64,000 nucleotides of DNA from Flavobacterium sp. CFS9 (GCF_041154745.1 NZ_AP031573.1:372001-436000); one strand, 5' to 3'; shown: positions 52,449-60,085, counted from the first letter of the stretch. The notes: generated from the sequence alone by a model not told the origin. Numbers and translations: made by a program.

Positions 52449-52802
52449 TTACGATGCTGCTTTGTCAGCGGCTGCTTTGTCAGCGGCTGCTTTGTCAGCG
52501 GCTGCTTTGTCAGCGGCTGCTTTGTCAGCGGCTGCTTTGTCAGCGGCTGCTTTGTCAGCGGCTGCTTTGTCAGCGGCTGCTTTGTCAGCGGCTGCTTTGT
52601 CAGCGGCTGCTTTGTCAGCGGCTGCTTTGTCAGCGGCTGCTTTGTCTTCAGAACCTTTTTTACCGCATTCTTTCGCATAACCAGCATCAATTAATTCATC
52701 TGCTTGTCTTGTGTCAAAAGTTGCTTTTTCACCCACATTGTATGCCAACTGGAATCTCCCAGTTGGTGAAACAACGAACTCTATTTTTTTTGTAGTTGCC
52801 AT
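52449..52802 (-). CDS. small head-region protein with (AADKA)n repeat tail
   Basis: 117 residues. The first ~48 residues form a small domain (KIEFVVSPTGRFQLAYNVGE, RQADELIDAGYAKECGKKGS). The remaining ~65 residues are a perfect repeat of Ala-Ala-Asp-Lys-Ala encoded by 12 identical 15-bp units and a partial one. The tail should be a charged alpha-helix or flexible rod. Position between capsid and connector genes recalls lambda FI, also Ala/Asp/Lys-rich and repetitive, so a packaging or capsid-surface role is plausible but not shown. Confidence 0.75.
   Translation of the reverse strand: MATTKKIEFVVSPTGRFQLAYNVGEKATFDTRQADELIDAGYAKECGKKGSEDKAAADKAAADKAAADKAAADKAAADKAAADKAAADKAAADKAAADKAAADKAAADKAAADKAAS
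52456..52646. repeat. 15-bp tandem repeat, 12 perfect units plus 11 bases
   Basis: The unit GCTGCTTTGTCAGCG repeats without any change from 52456 to 52635, and a 13th copy matches for 11 bases. Perfect identity shows recent expansion or ongoing homogenisation by slippage. Unit length is a multiple of three, so copy-number change alters protein length but not frame. GC content is much higher than around it. Confidence 0.95.
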
Positions 52803-52832
52803 AACTTTTTAATTAAAATTTTACGGAGCTAA

Positions 52833-54143
52833 TTAAGCAGTAATCCAGCCTTTGACAACTGAAAAAGATTTTGGCTGACGAATTACAACATCTACAAAAA
52901 CGTTTGCAGTAACTTCAATTAAACCTTCATTTTTGCGGGATTTATCATCAACAGATAAATCCATAAAGCCCCAAATATTCACTCTACCTTGTGTAAAATC
53001 TCCAAAGATTCCGGCAGATAAATTTGTACCTGTACCTCTTGAAAGATTTGAAGGAACGTGATTCGAAGTGAAAGAAGAATATCCGTTGATTTCTCCTGAT
53101 TTATCCATTAAATAATTAAGATCACCCGCTTCATGTTTTGTTTTTTTCAACTTCCCACGAGTTTTTGGATTCACTAAATAACTCATTTTTGCACCTGAAG
53201 CATTTTCAACAAAAATTCCAGTCTCCATGTCTACAATGTTATCCCAGGTAGGAGCAGAGCCATTTGTTCCGATTGCAACTGTATTAACCCCCGTGTGATT
53301 TAACACCCCTAACGGCTGACCAGTTCCAGAACCATTTACGAAAGCCAAATCAATTGCATTTCCGACTGCTAACAGAATATCATTCATTGTTTGTCTTTCT
53401 AAATCAATAGAAGACTGCATGATGTTTAACAATGAAATTGGAACGGTAACAGAAAGCCTCTTAGGAATAGAATCTACATAACCGTATTTATTTGCAGTCC
53501 CATCTGTTTTATCTGTTTCACCTTCCCAAGTAGCAATAATACCACCTTCGTTTACAGGATATCTTAAATTTCCTTTTAATCCGGTAGCAACCACAATTCC
53601 CATTTTTTCAATTAATGGCTCAGGTCGTAAAAACTCAATTAAAGGCTGTTGTTCTCTCGGAACCAAATTTCCACCATATTCACCACTATCACCAGTAACG
53701 GTTTGTTGTGTCGCTCTGGATTCACCAAATGGAATTACAGCACCTGTAACAATTAATCCCTGAGCCTCAGCCGCACGCTTGCATTCCTGATGAATTCTTA
53801 GTGATTCACCCTCCAATGTACCGTTTGCCATTTGCGAACGAATAATTGCATGAATTGACAACCCTTCTCTTTTTTCTGTATTTTCCGGAGCAGGTTTTTC
53901 TACAACAGAAGGACCAGCCGCAGGTGTAGGATTAGAACCAAAAGCACGTTGATTTTCTTCCATAGTTTCAGCTACTTTTAAAGCTGCTTTTCTTTCTTCA
54001 ATCTGAGCTTGTAATTCATTGAATTTAGCCGTTTCTGCTTCGTTTAAAGTAGTACGATTTTCTTTTTTTGCAGCCTCCATTAAGGCATCTTGCGAGCCTA
54101 CCAATCCATTAAGCTCTTGTCTGATTTCTGCAGATTTTTTCAT
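52833..54143 (-). CDS. HK97-fold major capsid protein
   Basis: 436 residues from ATG 54143 (MKKSAEIRQELNGLVGSQDA); a longer frame back to 54206 would overlap the protease gene and is not favoured. Residues ~1-110 form the coiled-coil delta (scaffold) domain removed on maturation; the capsid fold follows (GEYGGNLVPREQQPLIEFLR, GSGTGQPLGVLNHTGVNTVA). Ends with VFVDVVIRQPKSFSVVKGWI. It lies one base after the protease stop. Confidence 0.93.
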   Translation of the reverse strand: MKKSAEIRQELNGLVGSQDALMEAAKKENRTTLNEAETAKFNELQAQIEERKAALKVAETMEENQRAFGSNPTPAAGPSVVEKPAPENTEKREGLSIHAIIRSQMANGTLEGESLRIHQECKRAAEAQGLIVTGAVIPFGESRATQQTVTGDSGEYGGNLVPREQQPLIEFLRPEPLIEKMGIVVATGLKGNLRYPVNEGGIIATWEGETDKTDGTANKYGYVDSIPKRLSVTVPISLLNIMQSSIDLERQTMNDILLAVGNAIDLAFVNGSGTGQPLGVLNHTGVNTVAIGTNGSAPTWDNIVDMETGIFVENASGAKMSYLVNPKTRGKLKKTKHEAGDLNYLMDKSGEINGYSSFTSNHVPSNLSRGTGTNLSAGIFGDFTQGRVNIWGFMDLSVDDKSRKNEGLIEVTANVFVDVVIRQPKSFSVVKGWITA

Positions 54144-54144
54144 T

Positions 54145-54816
54145 TTATAAATAATTTTTATTAATTGATATTTGAGCCTCAAAGGTTGATAGCCCTTTAT
54201 TTTCATCTTGAGCAGTACGCTCGGTTATATTGTTTTTTTCTTTGTAAGCTGTTGAGCATCTTTGTGCAACTTCTGTATCTGGATAAGCCGGAAATGTTAC
54301 CGGAGCAACATCAAATAAGCGACTGAATTTTACGATTTGCCTTTTGTCTAAAATTCCTTTCGACTCATCACCGTAAATCCAAATTTCTTCAGCCACTAAA
54401 AAGGAGAAAGAAGATTCTGAAACATCACCTTCGTCTATTGCATCAGCCAAATCGATTGCGAAACCTCTGTTTGGCGTTTTGTACGCATACTTTAAACCCA
54501 CACCGTCAACACTTAACGTAAGCGTACCTTTTCCAGCTTTTGAACGTGCCAAAACATAATTAGGATCGTGGTTATAAAGACAACGAACATCATCGTTTAA
54601 CACATCATCAAAAGCACCTGGTAAAATTTCTTCTTCAAACTGCCAGTAACGACCTATCACTGTAGTTGAATTGAATTTCGCCGCATATCCTTCAATATTT
54701 GGCAAATTATCTTTTTCAACTGTAGGTTCAGTTTCAGGCATTACCTTTCTGACTTCTGAAGAAAAGAAACGACGTTCGGCTCCGTCTATATTTTTTATGT
54801 AGTCTACACCTTCCAT
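54145..54816 (-). CDS. HK97-family prohead protease
   Basis: 223 residues, S78 family. The catalytic histidine is in DVRCLYNHDPNYVLARSKAG and the serine in DEGDVSESSFSFLVAEE; IEGYAAKFNSTTVIGRYWQF and LFDVAPVTFPAYPDTEVAQR are standard family segments. It cleaves the capsid delta domain and itself during maturation. Its start overlaps the portal stop by one base. Confidence 0.92.
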   Translation of the reverse strand: MEGVDYIKNIDGAERRFFSSEVRKVMPETEPTVEKDNLPNIEGYAAKFNSTTVIGRYWQFEEEILPGAFDDVLNDDVRCLYNHDPNYVLARSKAGKGTLTLSVDGVGLKYAYKTPNRGFAIDLADAIDEGDVSESSFSFLVAEEIWIYGDESKGILDKRQIVKFSRLFDVAPVTFPAYPDTEVAQRCSTAYKEKNNITERTAQDENKGLSTFEAQISINKNYL

Positions 54817-56027
54817 TATTTCGGCATTTTTAAATTATTTTCAAGCTGTTTTTCCGTGTAAGTGTTTACGGGAGTTAAGTGTTCGTTTAGGAATTCAGGA
54901 CCGTTGTTTTCTTCCTCTTTTCGCCTTACTTCCTGACGGTTATAAACTCCTGAAGTCACCATTTTTGAATAGTACTCACCACGGCTTTTAATATCAGCAC
55001 GTAGCAATACGTTCATATTTCCTTTAAAATAACAAGTCGATCTTTCTTTTCGGGTTAAAAGCTTTTTCGTTAGTTCCTGTTCAACATTTGTAACTAAAGG
55101 CTGAATTGTATCACTAACATGATCTAATGACTGTTGCTCTATGTTGTTATTAGTAGATTGCTGTAAGGATTTTATTTTATGCGGCGCGATATTGAACCAA
55201 CGAGCTACATCTTCAATACTAAATTTTTGCTGTTCGATAATTTGCAATTCCTGTGGCGTGATGGTAATAGGATTAAATTCCATACCCTCATCCAATACAA
55301 CCACACGATCCGCAGATTTTTCTGCCATTGCAGTTCTCCAACCCTGAATGATTCCAGATTTATCTTTGATTACTTTTTCTGTAGAAATTACACCCTGACG
55401 AACTCCTTTGTTATCTAAATTCATGGTTGCGAATTCCTGCGTTTTTAATGCTAAATTCAATTGCATTGCTGCAAAAGTGATTGTCGGGATTCCTACCAGT
55501 CCGTTAAGAGAGAATTGTTTGAAATGTAAAACTTCTGAAGACATTAAAGGATCTGCCATACCATTTACATAATAATACAATTCGCCTTTAATTAATTTTA
55601 CATCAAACACATTATCCCAGGGAATGTATTCAGCCGAAACTGGATAACCAGAATTATCTAAAATCGTTTTGAAAAGACAGTTGCCACGTAATGGTAGTGA
55701 TGTACCGATTAACTTTTTGAAGTTGTACGGCGTCATTAAGTAATTTGGCTCCGAAGAAATAAGAATATCCGCAGAATGCGAGCGTAAACGCTCTTTGTTT
55801 CCGTCTATATCCTGATACAACCCGAAAGGGGTTTTCGCCAAATCGTTTGATATTTGCTCAACTGCATTGTATACAGCCGAAAGCTTTAAGGATTCTTTCA
55901 CTTTGATTCCGGTTGAAGCTGTACCACCACCAAACGAAAGAAAAGAACCTAAGCCACTCAATACTGATTGGCTTCGCTGCTCTTTTGGAGCAAACATATT
56001 ATCAAAGGCGCTATCTAATAATGACAT
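54816..56027 (-). CDS. HK97-type portal protein
   Basis: 403 residues: VYNAVEQISNDLAKTPFGLY near the N terminus, PNYLMTPYNFKKLIGTSLPL, and FSIEDVARWFNIAPHKIKSL with the tunnel-helix region (DHVSDTIQPLVTNVEQELTK). Dodecameric DNA-entry ring at the capsid vertex. The start codon (ATG 56027) lies within a strong inverted repeat; a second in-frame ATG (codon 11, 55997) follows it. A palindrome plus promoter-like box precedes it, as at the tape-measure gene. Confidence 0.92.
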   Translation of the reverse strand: MSLLDSAFDNMFAPKEQRSQSVLSGLGSFLSFGGGTASTGIKVKESLKLSAVYNAVEQISNDLAKTPFGLYQDIDGNKERLRSHSADILISSEPNYLMTPYNFKKLIGTSLPLRGNCLFKTILDNSGYPVSAEYIPWDNVFDVKLIKGELYYYVNGMADPLMSSEVLHFKQFSLNGLVGIPTITFAAMQLNLALKTQEFATMNLDNKGVRQGVISTEKVIKDKSGIIQGWRTAMAEKSADRVVVLDEGMEFNPITITPQELQIIEQQKFSIEDVARWFNIAPHKIKSLQQSTNNNIEQQSLDHVSDTIQPLVTNVEQELTKKLLTRKERSTCYFKGNMNVLLRADIKSRGEYYSKMVTSGVYNRQEVRRKEEENNGPEFLNEHLTPVNTYTEKQLENNLKMPK

Positions 56028-56065
56028 AGTACTTAAATTTCTATGTAAAATTAGATAGCGCCTTT
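56004..56065 (-). promoter_or_regulatory. hairpin enclosing the portal start codon
   Basis: AAAGGCGCTATCTAAT (56004-56019) and ATTAGATAGCGCCTTT (56050-56065) are perfect 16-base inverted copies. Between them ACATAG / CTATGT adds a 6-bp inner stem that includes the ATG. In mRNA that starts upstream, the start codon and codons 2-8 would be paired. Confidence 0.65.
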
Positions 56066-56092
56066 ACTTTAATTTGTTATCATTGATAACAA
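56045..56092 (-). promoter_or_regulatory. palindrome plus promoter-like box upstream of the portal gene (copy 2)
   Basis: Perfect 19-bp palindrome TTGTTATCATTGATAACAA (56074-56092). Leftward, exactly 20 bases later comes TAATTTTAC (56045-56053), then 17 bases to the portal ATG. Identical palindrome and spacing to copy 1 before the tape-measure gene. Confidence 0.65.
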
Positions 56093-56107
56093 CTGTAGTT
56101 GCTAATT

Positions 56108-56266
56108 TTAATGAGATAATTTCTTAGACAACCTTTGTACAATTTTATAAAGCATTTGTCCAAACCTACTTCGATCAATTTCCCTCTTAAATTTAAGTTT
56201 CGCAACTTCTAATTTAGGATTAATCATACAGCTTCTTTCTTGTTGAGAAATTATAGGCCTTTTCAT
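56108..56266 (-). CDS. small basic phage protein (52 aa)
   Basis: ATG 56266 to TAA 56108. Sequence features: MKRPIISQQERSCMINPKLE, then basic helices VAKLKFKREIDRSRFGQMLY and KIVQRLSKKLSH. Strongly basic and helical, one cysteine pair absent. It follows the 50-aa gene by 4 bases, so the two are probably translated together. Unknown function; nucleic-acid or terminase binding is possible from charge and position only. Confidence 0.55.
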   Translation of the reverse strand: MKRPIISQQERSCMINPKLEVAKLKFKREIDRSRFGQMLYKIVQRLSKKLSH

Positions 56267-56270
56267 GATA

Positions 56271-56423
56271 TTAAAATTTAAAAATCCATTCTTTATTTAT
56301 TTTTTCAAAGGTATAGACATTTTTATCTACTGCCACATTTACGGTATCTGCTCCGTAAGTTTTTGGTTCAGGCAATCTTTGTATTGCTGCTTTTAGATTT
56401 TTTGCACTTAATTTATTACTCAT
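56271..56423 (-). CDS. small phage protein (50 aa)
   Basis: ATG 56423 to TAA 56271, overlapping the end of the preceding membrane-protein gene by 8 bases. It reads MSNKLSAKNLKAAIQRLPEP followed by KTYGADTVNVAVDKNVYTFE and ends KINKEWIFKF. Tight packing in the operon and normal codon use support it. No family recognised. Confidence 0.6.
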   Translation of the reverse strand: MSNKLSAKNLKAAIQRLPEPKTYGADTVNVAVDKNVYTFEKINKEWIFKF

Positions 56424-56604
56424 TCTTTTTTTTTTGAGTTGATATTGATTTTAAAATATTCCAGCCTATTACAAATTCAAAAGCTATAAATCCAACTACG
56501 AGCGTATATCTCACATTGTTTGTTGCTATAAAATCAATATCTAAAAGCAAAGAGGTTGCAAAGGCTAATAAGAAAATCACTATTACTGTTATTGCTCGTT
56601 TCAT
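56416..56604 (-). CDS. small two-helix phage membrane protein (62 aa)
   Basis: Two membrane helices (AITVIVIFLLAFATSLLLDI and LVVGFIAFEFVIGWNILKSI) and a basic tail (STQKKKNE). Its ATG overlaps the stop of the preceding gene (ATGA, 56601-56604). Between terminase and portal genes; possibly a second holin-like or superinfection-exclusion membrane protein, but unrecognised. Confidence 0.65.
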   Translation of the reverse strand: MKRAITVIVIFLLAFATSLLLDIDFIATNNVRYTLVVGFIAFEFVIGWNILKSISTQKKKNE

Positions 56605-56861
56605 TTTTTTTCTTTTTTATTAAATCTTGTTAATGACACCCTGAAGTAATCGTAATCGCTATAGCGATACTGTCCAAATAATTCGTGATAAAGTTCATTT
56701 ACGCTATGAAAACAGGCTTTATTAGACGGATACTCTAAAATCTTGCTGAAATAATAACTGTAAAATCCTGATGCAGTGCTTAATTTCCGCATAAGTTCAA
56801 CTTTTTCTTGTAACTTTTCAATTTCAATTCTTAATACATTTGCTTCGGCAGGTGTCATCAT
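56601..56861 (-). CDS. phage hypothetical protein (about 86 aa)
   Basis: Start taken at ATG 56861 (MMTPAEANVLRIEIEKLQEK), 17 bases after the terminase stop; a longer frame reading into the terminase gene is not favoured. N-terminal coiled coil (IEIEKLQEKVELMRKLSTAS), then FYSYYFSKILEYPSNKACFH and YHELFGQYRYSDYDYFRVSL. Ends LTRFNKKEKK. Unknown function. Confidence 0.6.
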   Translation of the reverse strand: MMTPAEANVLRIEIEKLQEKVELMRKLSTASGFYSYYFSKILEYPSNKACFHSVNELYHELFGQYRYSDYDYFRVSLTRFNKKEKK

Positions 56862-56877
56862 ATTTGTTTGTTTTTGG

Positions 56878-58611
56878 TTAGCATTCAAATACATTATCAG
56901 GGTTATTGTAATAACTTTCGTTTGTTTCTTCGGGTTCTGACATTGAACCGCCAATTGCATTGATTGTGGCAATTATTCCATCGACACGCCTGCCATTTGC
57001 TCCGGAACGTCCTTTATGTACTTTCATATTGTCGTTTGCATCGTAATAGATTACGCACGATGCAAGCATCCAAGCTAAAACCGGATTTCCATCATGTTTT
57101 AGTTTACCTGACAGTACAAGCTTTTCAAATTCTTTTGTTGGTGCTGATATTGTTCCGATAGCCTGAGAGAACTCGGAAACATTGTAACCTTCAGCGTCTA
57201 AATCCTGTGTAAGTTTGGTTGCATTATAGGGGTCAAATTCTAAACGTTGAACATTGTATTTATAGTATGTATCCTTAATAACATCTTGTATAACATTGTA
57301 ATCAATGACATTACCAGGCGTAGCTATCAACCATCCATTGTCTGCCCAATATTGATAGGGAACACGATCTTCTTTTGAACGTTTGATGATCGTATCTTTT
57401 GGACAGAAAAACCAACATTTTAGATAACGCTCCTCATTTTCGTCAGGCTCAGAAACCAGAACATAAGCACTTAAATCGATTGTTTTTGACAAATCTAAAC
57501 CACCAAAACACCCGAATTGTGTAAATTTTACAGCCGGGATGATATCTACTTTATTTTTCATCCAGTCTTCGTTGTAAATCCACTCTGACAATTCATCAAC
57601 CCAAATGTTTAAATTTTTGGTTTTGAAATTTCGCCTTTTAGACGGCTGGTTCATTGCTTTTGTAAATTCTTTACGAATTGCATCGATTGCCAATCCCTGA
57701 AACAATAAAGGATTTGCTTTTATCCAAAGGCCTTCATTCATCCAAGATTCTTCTGTTTCCAGATCTTCTTTATCGATGTTATGAATCATTATCCATAGAG
57801 AATCATCGACATTTCGACCTTCTAAAACTTCAATTACTGAATCCTCATAATTTTTACAGGCTGATTGCACGTTTGAACCTGCTGTTGTGATATGATAGAT
57901 TAAAGCCTGTGTTCTCTGCACCGTTGATGATTCGCAGTTTTCTTTTACCGTATCATCTTTATGAGCGTGATATTCGTCAATAATTCCAACATGGCAGTTA
58001 ATTCCATCCTGTGTATTGGAATCACCACCCAAAGCCATCAATGTTGAGTTTGTTTTAGTAAATCCGATTATTTTTTGACGACAAAAAAAACCCATTTTTC
58101 TCAGTGCAGAATTTGAAACTGGACTTTCGATGTACATTTTAGCCTGTTTCCAACATAAACGCGCCTGATCTTCCTTCGTTGCCGCAACATAAATTTCAGC
58201 TTCCATTTCTAAATCAAAACTCATGCAATACAATGCTAATCCTGCCATTTCTGCGGTTTTTCCGTTTTTTTTGGCTCGTTTGTCGTAAACGGTATTTATA
58301 CGGCGATATCCGTTTTTTTCATTGATCCAGCCAAACACATTATACATTGTGAATTGCTGAAAAGGCGCCAAAACGAACGGCTGACCTGCCATTTTTCCTT
58401 TTGTATGATTTAAAAATTCGGGAAAGAAATTTATAACCCGCATTCCTTTGTTATGATCCAGATAAAACCCGTCCTGATCTGCGGTTTCTATCCACTTGTA
58501 AAAACGCTCTACGGCTTGTTTTATCCTTTTTCCAGTCACGATTTTCCCTGTACGCACATCATTTGCGTACTGAAAAGGAACGGAATAGAGCATTTTTTCA
58601 GTGATTTCCAT
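56878..58611 (-). CDS. terL: terminase large subunit
   Basis: 577 residues. Phage terminase-1 (HK97/P27-associated) type: N-terminal ATPase with Walker A-like YDKRAKKNGKTAEMAGLALY and Walker B CHVGIIDEYHAHKDD, then the RNase-H-like nuclease (QFGCFGGLDLSKTIDLSAYV, LEFDPYNATKLTQDLDAEGY). Packages DNA through the portal and cuts at the genome ends. It is separated from the small subunit gene by a cargo block of about 2.3 kb, an unusual arrangement. Confidence 0.94.
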   Translation of the reverse strand: MEITEKMLYSVPFQYANDVRTGKIVTGKRIKQAVERFYKWIETADQDGFYLDHNKGMRVINFFPEFLNHTKGKMAGQPFVLAPFQQFTMYNVFGWINEKNGYRRINTVYDKRAKKNGKTAEMAGLALYCMSFDLEMEAEIYVAATKEDQARLCWKQAKMYIESPVSNSALRKMGFFCRQKIIGFTKTNSTLMALGGDSNTQDGINCHVGIIDEYHAHKDDTVKENCESSTVQRTQALIYHITTAGSNVQSACKNYEDSVIEVLEGRNVDDSLWIMIHNIDKEDLETEESWMNEGLWIKANPLLFQGLAIDAIRKEFTKAMNQPSKRRNFKTKNLNIWVDELSEWIYNEDWMKNKVDIIPAVKFTQFGCFGGLDLSKTIDLSAYVLVSEPDENEERYLKCWFFCPKDTIIKRSKEDRVPYQYWADNGWLIATPGNVIDYNVIQDVIKDTYYKYNVQRLEFDPYNATKLTQDLDAEGYNVSEFSQAIGTISAPTKEFEKLVLSGKLKHDGNPVLAWMLASCVIYYDANDNMKVHKGRSGANGRRVDGIIATINAIGGSMSEPEETNESYYNNPDNVFEC

Positions 58612-58620
58612 TATAGTTAG

Positions 58621-58866
58621 TTATTTTGACCAAATTTCTATTTTAAGACGATTTCTTATATTAAATACATATTTATCTTCTCCACCTTCTAATATCTTCT
58701 TAAAAAGCTTTATTTTAAGTTGTTCGTCTTTTATGAAATTCGAAAGCTTGTTTGCCGATGTTATTTTTTTATTTTTGCAAGCATTTTCTTTCGGATTTTC
58801 TAAAACACAGATGATGAAGTTTTGATTTATCATTGCATTGGTTGGGTTGTCTGATTTTAGTGCCAT
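58621..58866 (-). CDS. phage hypothetical protein (81 aa)
   Basis: 81 residues, Lys/Asn-rich and helical (NQNFIICVLENPKENACKNK, KLSNFIKDEQLKIKLFKKIL). Ends 9 bases before the terminase start. Its place is where a small terminase-like DNA-binding protein could be, but the P27-like protein at 60970 already fits that role. Unrecognised. Confidence 0.55.
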   Translation of the reverse strand: MALKSDNPTNAMINQNFIICVLENPKENACKNKKITSANKLSNFIKDEQLKIKLFKKILEGGEDKYVFNIRNRLKIEIWSK

Positions 58867-58887
58867 GGTTATTATCGTTTACGTTTT

Positions 58888-59028
58888 TTATTTTTTTGGA
58901 GCTAAATTGTTCGGAAATTTTCTCTCTCTTTTTTTTAGTTGCCCTTCCATTTTCTTCAAATGCTTCAGCTCTTTCCTGAGCTTCTAAATCTGCTATTTTC
59001 TAGCTTTAATTTCATCGTTTGACCACAT
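58888..59028 (-). pseudogene. small gene broken by a single-base frameshift (or shifted frame)
   Basis: ATG 59028 gives MWSNDEIKARK then TAG. In the next frame the sequence continues IADLEAQERAEAFEENGRAT and KKRERKFPNNLAPKK to a stop at 58888. One extra A in the AAAA run at the junction would restore a 46-residue protein with a basic end. The second half has no start codon of its own. A deletion, sequencing error or frameshift are all possible; the junction is not a standard slippery site. Confidence 0.45.
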
Positions 59029-59039
59029 GATTATTAAGT

Positions 59040-59861
59040 TTAAAAATTACATACACAACCATCACCACCTGATGAACTAAACATTTTTAATTGAGTTCCG
59101 CTATTAGCCATATTAACCAAATCCATAATTGATAAATTTCCTCTGAAAAACATATTGCCATAAATTTCTTCTTCATTTACATGCCAATCAATAAATCTTG
59201 TCCCGTATTTAATTGATTCGATAAGATTCAAATCCGATTTTTTATTACACAATTCACAGTTACCTAGTTTAGAATGAATCCCAAGCTTAAAAGGTTCGTT
59301 ATCAAAAAAAACATTTAATTCCAGATTCCCAATAGGTGTTTCAAAGTCGGTTAAATTTGGAGCAATACGCGTTTTATCTTCTTTCAATTCTGCAAACGTT
59401 ATTCGTTTAGGCATATCTTCTTTTCTATACCCAAGTGCCTTAACATATTTTGTAGTTCCGAAGATCAACTTACTAAAATGATGAGATACTCTAGTTTTTA
59501 AATAATCCGAACAATAAGGAACAGCCTGATTAGGAACTCCAACCCATTTGTTTTTATTTACATGAGCTATCATTTCAGAAAAAACTCTTCCTTTCATGTC
59601 CATTGTATCAAAATCGACTAATTTACTTTTTACACCGCATCCTTTTTCTAAACTATAAACACCTTCAATAATGTTAAGAGGTATATTCCAATGGTAAACC
59701 ATATCTTTTAAAAACTGAATCGTTTCAGGGCGTTCTTGCCCAGTATTACAAAAGACATACAGCTTTTCGTATTCTTCATATTTAGGATCTGTTTGAATAT
59801 GGCGTGCCATTCTTGCTGAAGACCTACCACCAGAAACAAGAACTGCTAAATATTTTCTCAT
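59040..59861 (-). CDS. PAPS reductase/ATP-pyrophosphatase family phage protein
   Basis: 273 residues. The PP-loop is VLVSGGRSSARMARHIQ near the N terminus and FCNTGQERPETIQFLKDM follows, typical of the phosphoadenosine phosphosulfate reductase/DndC-like adenine nucleotide hydrolase group. Cysteine pairs CELCNKK and the terminal GGDGCVCNF, plus ALGYRKEDMPKRI, resemble phage-borne members. These may be sulfur-transfer, tRNA/DNA-modifying or counter-defence enzymes; no dnd genes are nearby. Its start overlaps the AP2 gene stop by 4 bases, so the two are translationally linked. Confidence 0.82.
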   Translation of the reverse strand: MRKYLAVLVSGGRSSARMARHIQTDPKYEEYEKLYVFCNTGQERPETIQFLKDMVYHWNIPLNIIEGVYSLEKGCGVKSKLVDFDTMDMKGRVFSEMIAHVNKNKWVGVPNQAVPYCSDYLKTRVSHHFSKLIFGTTKYVKALGYRKEDMPKRITFAELKEDKTRIAPNLTDFETPIGNLELNVFFDNEPFKLGIHSKLGNCELCNKKSDLNLIESIKYGTRFIDWHVNEEEIYGNMFFRGNLSIMDLVNMANSGTQLKMFSSSGGDGCVCNF

Positions 59862-60067
59862 TCTACTGGTTTTAAAATTTGTAGAGATTTACTTAGTCCT
59901 AATGCTAATATTTTCCGGTCACGTGCTTTTGCTGCTTCACGTTCTGAGTCGTGGTAACCACAATCGTATTTTACTCCACTTTGTGAAACACTGGAGCGCC
60001 ATTTTTGCTGTTCTCTGTGCCAGCCTACGCCTTTGTAGACTGAAACTCTGTTGTTTTGTTTTTCCAT
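59858..60067 (-). CDS. stand-alone AP2-domain DNA-binding protein (69 aa)
   Basis: 69 residues, nearly all one AP2/ERF-like domain: YKGVGWHREQQKWRSSVSQS (three-stranded sheet with WxR/W) and YHDSEREAAKARDRKILALG (helix). In phages AP2 domains are usually fused to HNH homing endonucleases; here the domain stands alone without a nuclease. It probably binds a specific DNA site. Lies between dcm-like and PAPS-reductase genes, overlapping the latter by 4 bases. Confidence 0.8.
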   Translation of the reverse strand: MEKQNNRVSVYKGVGWHREQQKWRSSVSQSGVKYDCGYHDSEREAAKARDRKILALGLSKSLQILKPVE

Positions 60068-60085
60068 TTTTTTATATTTTTTAGG

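Noticed and set aside
52456..52646. Possible CRISPR array
   Set aside because: Units are contiguous 15-mers without spacers and lie in a coding sequence.
52454..52795. Overlapping long frames through the 15-bp repeat, both strands
   Set aside because: A repeat unit of 15 bp without stop keeps several frames open. Only the frame giving the AADKA tail has a normal N-terminal domain and fits the operon.
54144..54206. Upstream extension of the capsid gene
   Set aside because: It would overlap the protease gene end; the ATG at 54143 has the expected delta-domain start.
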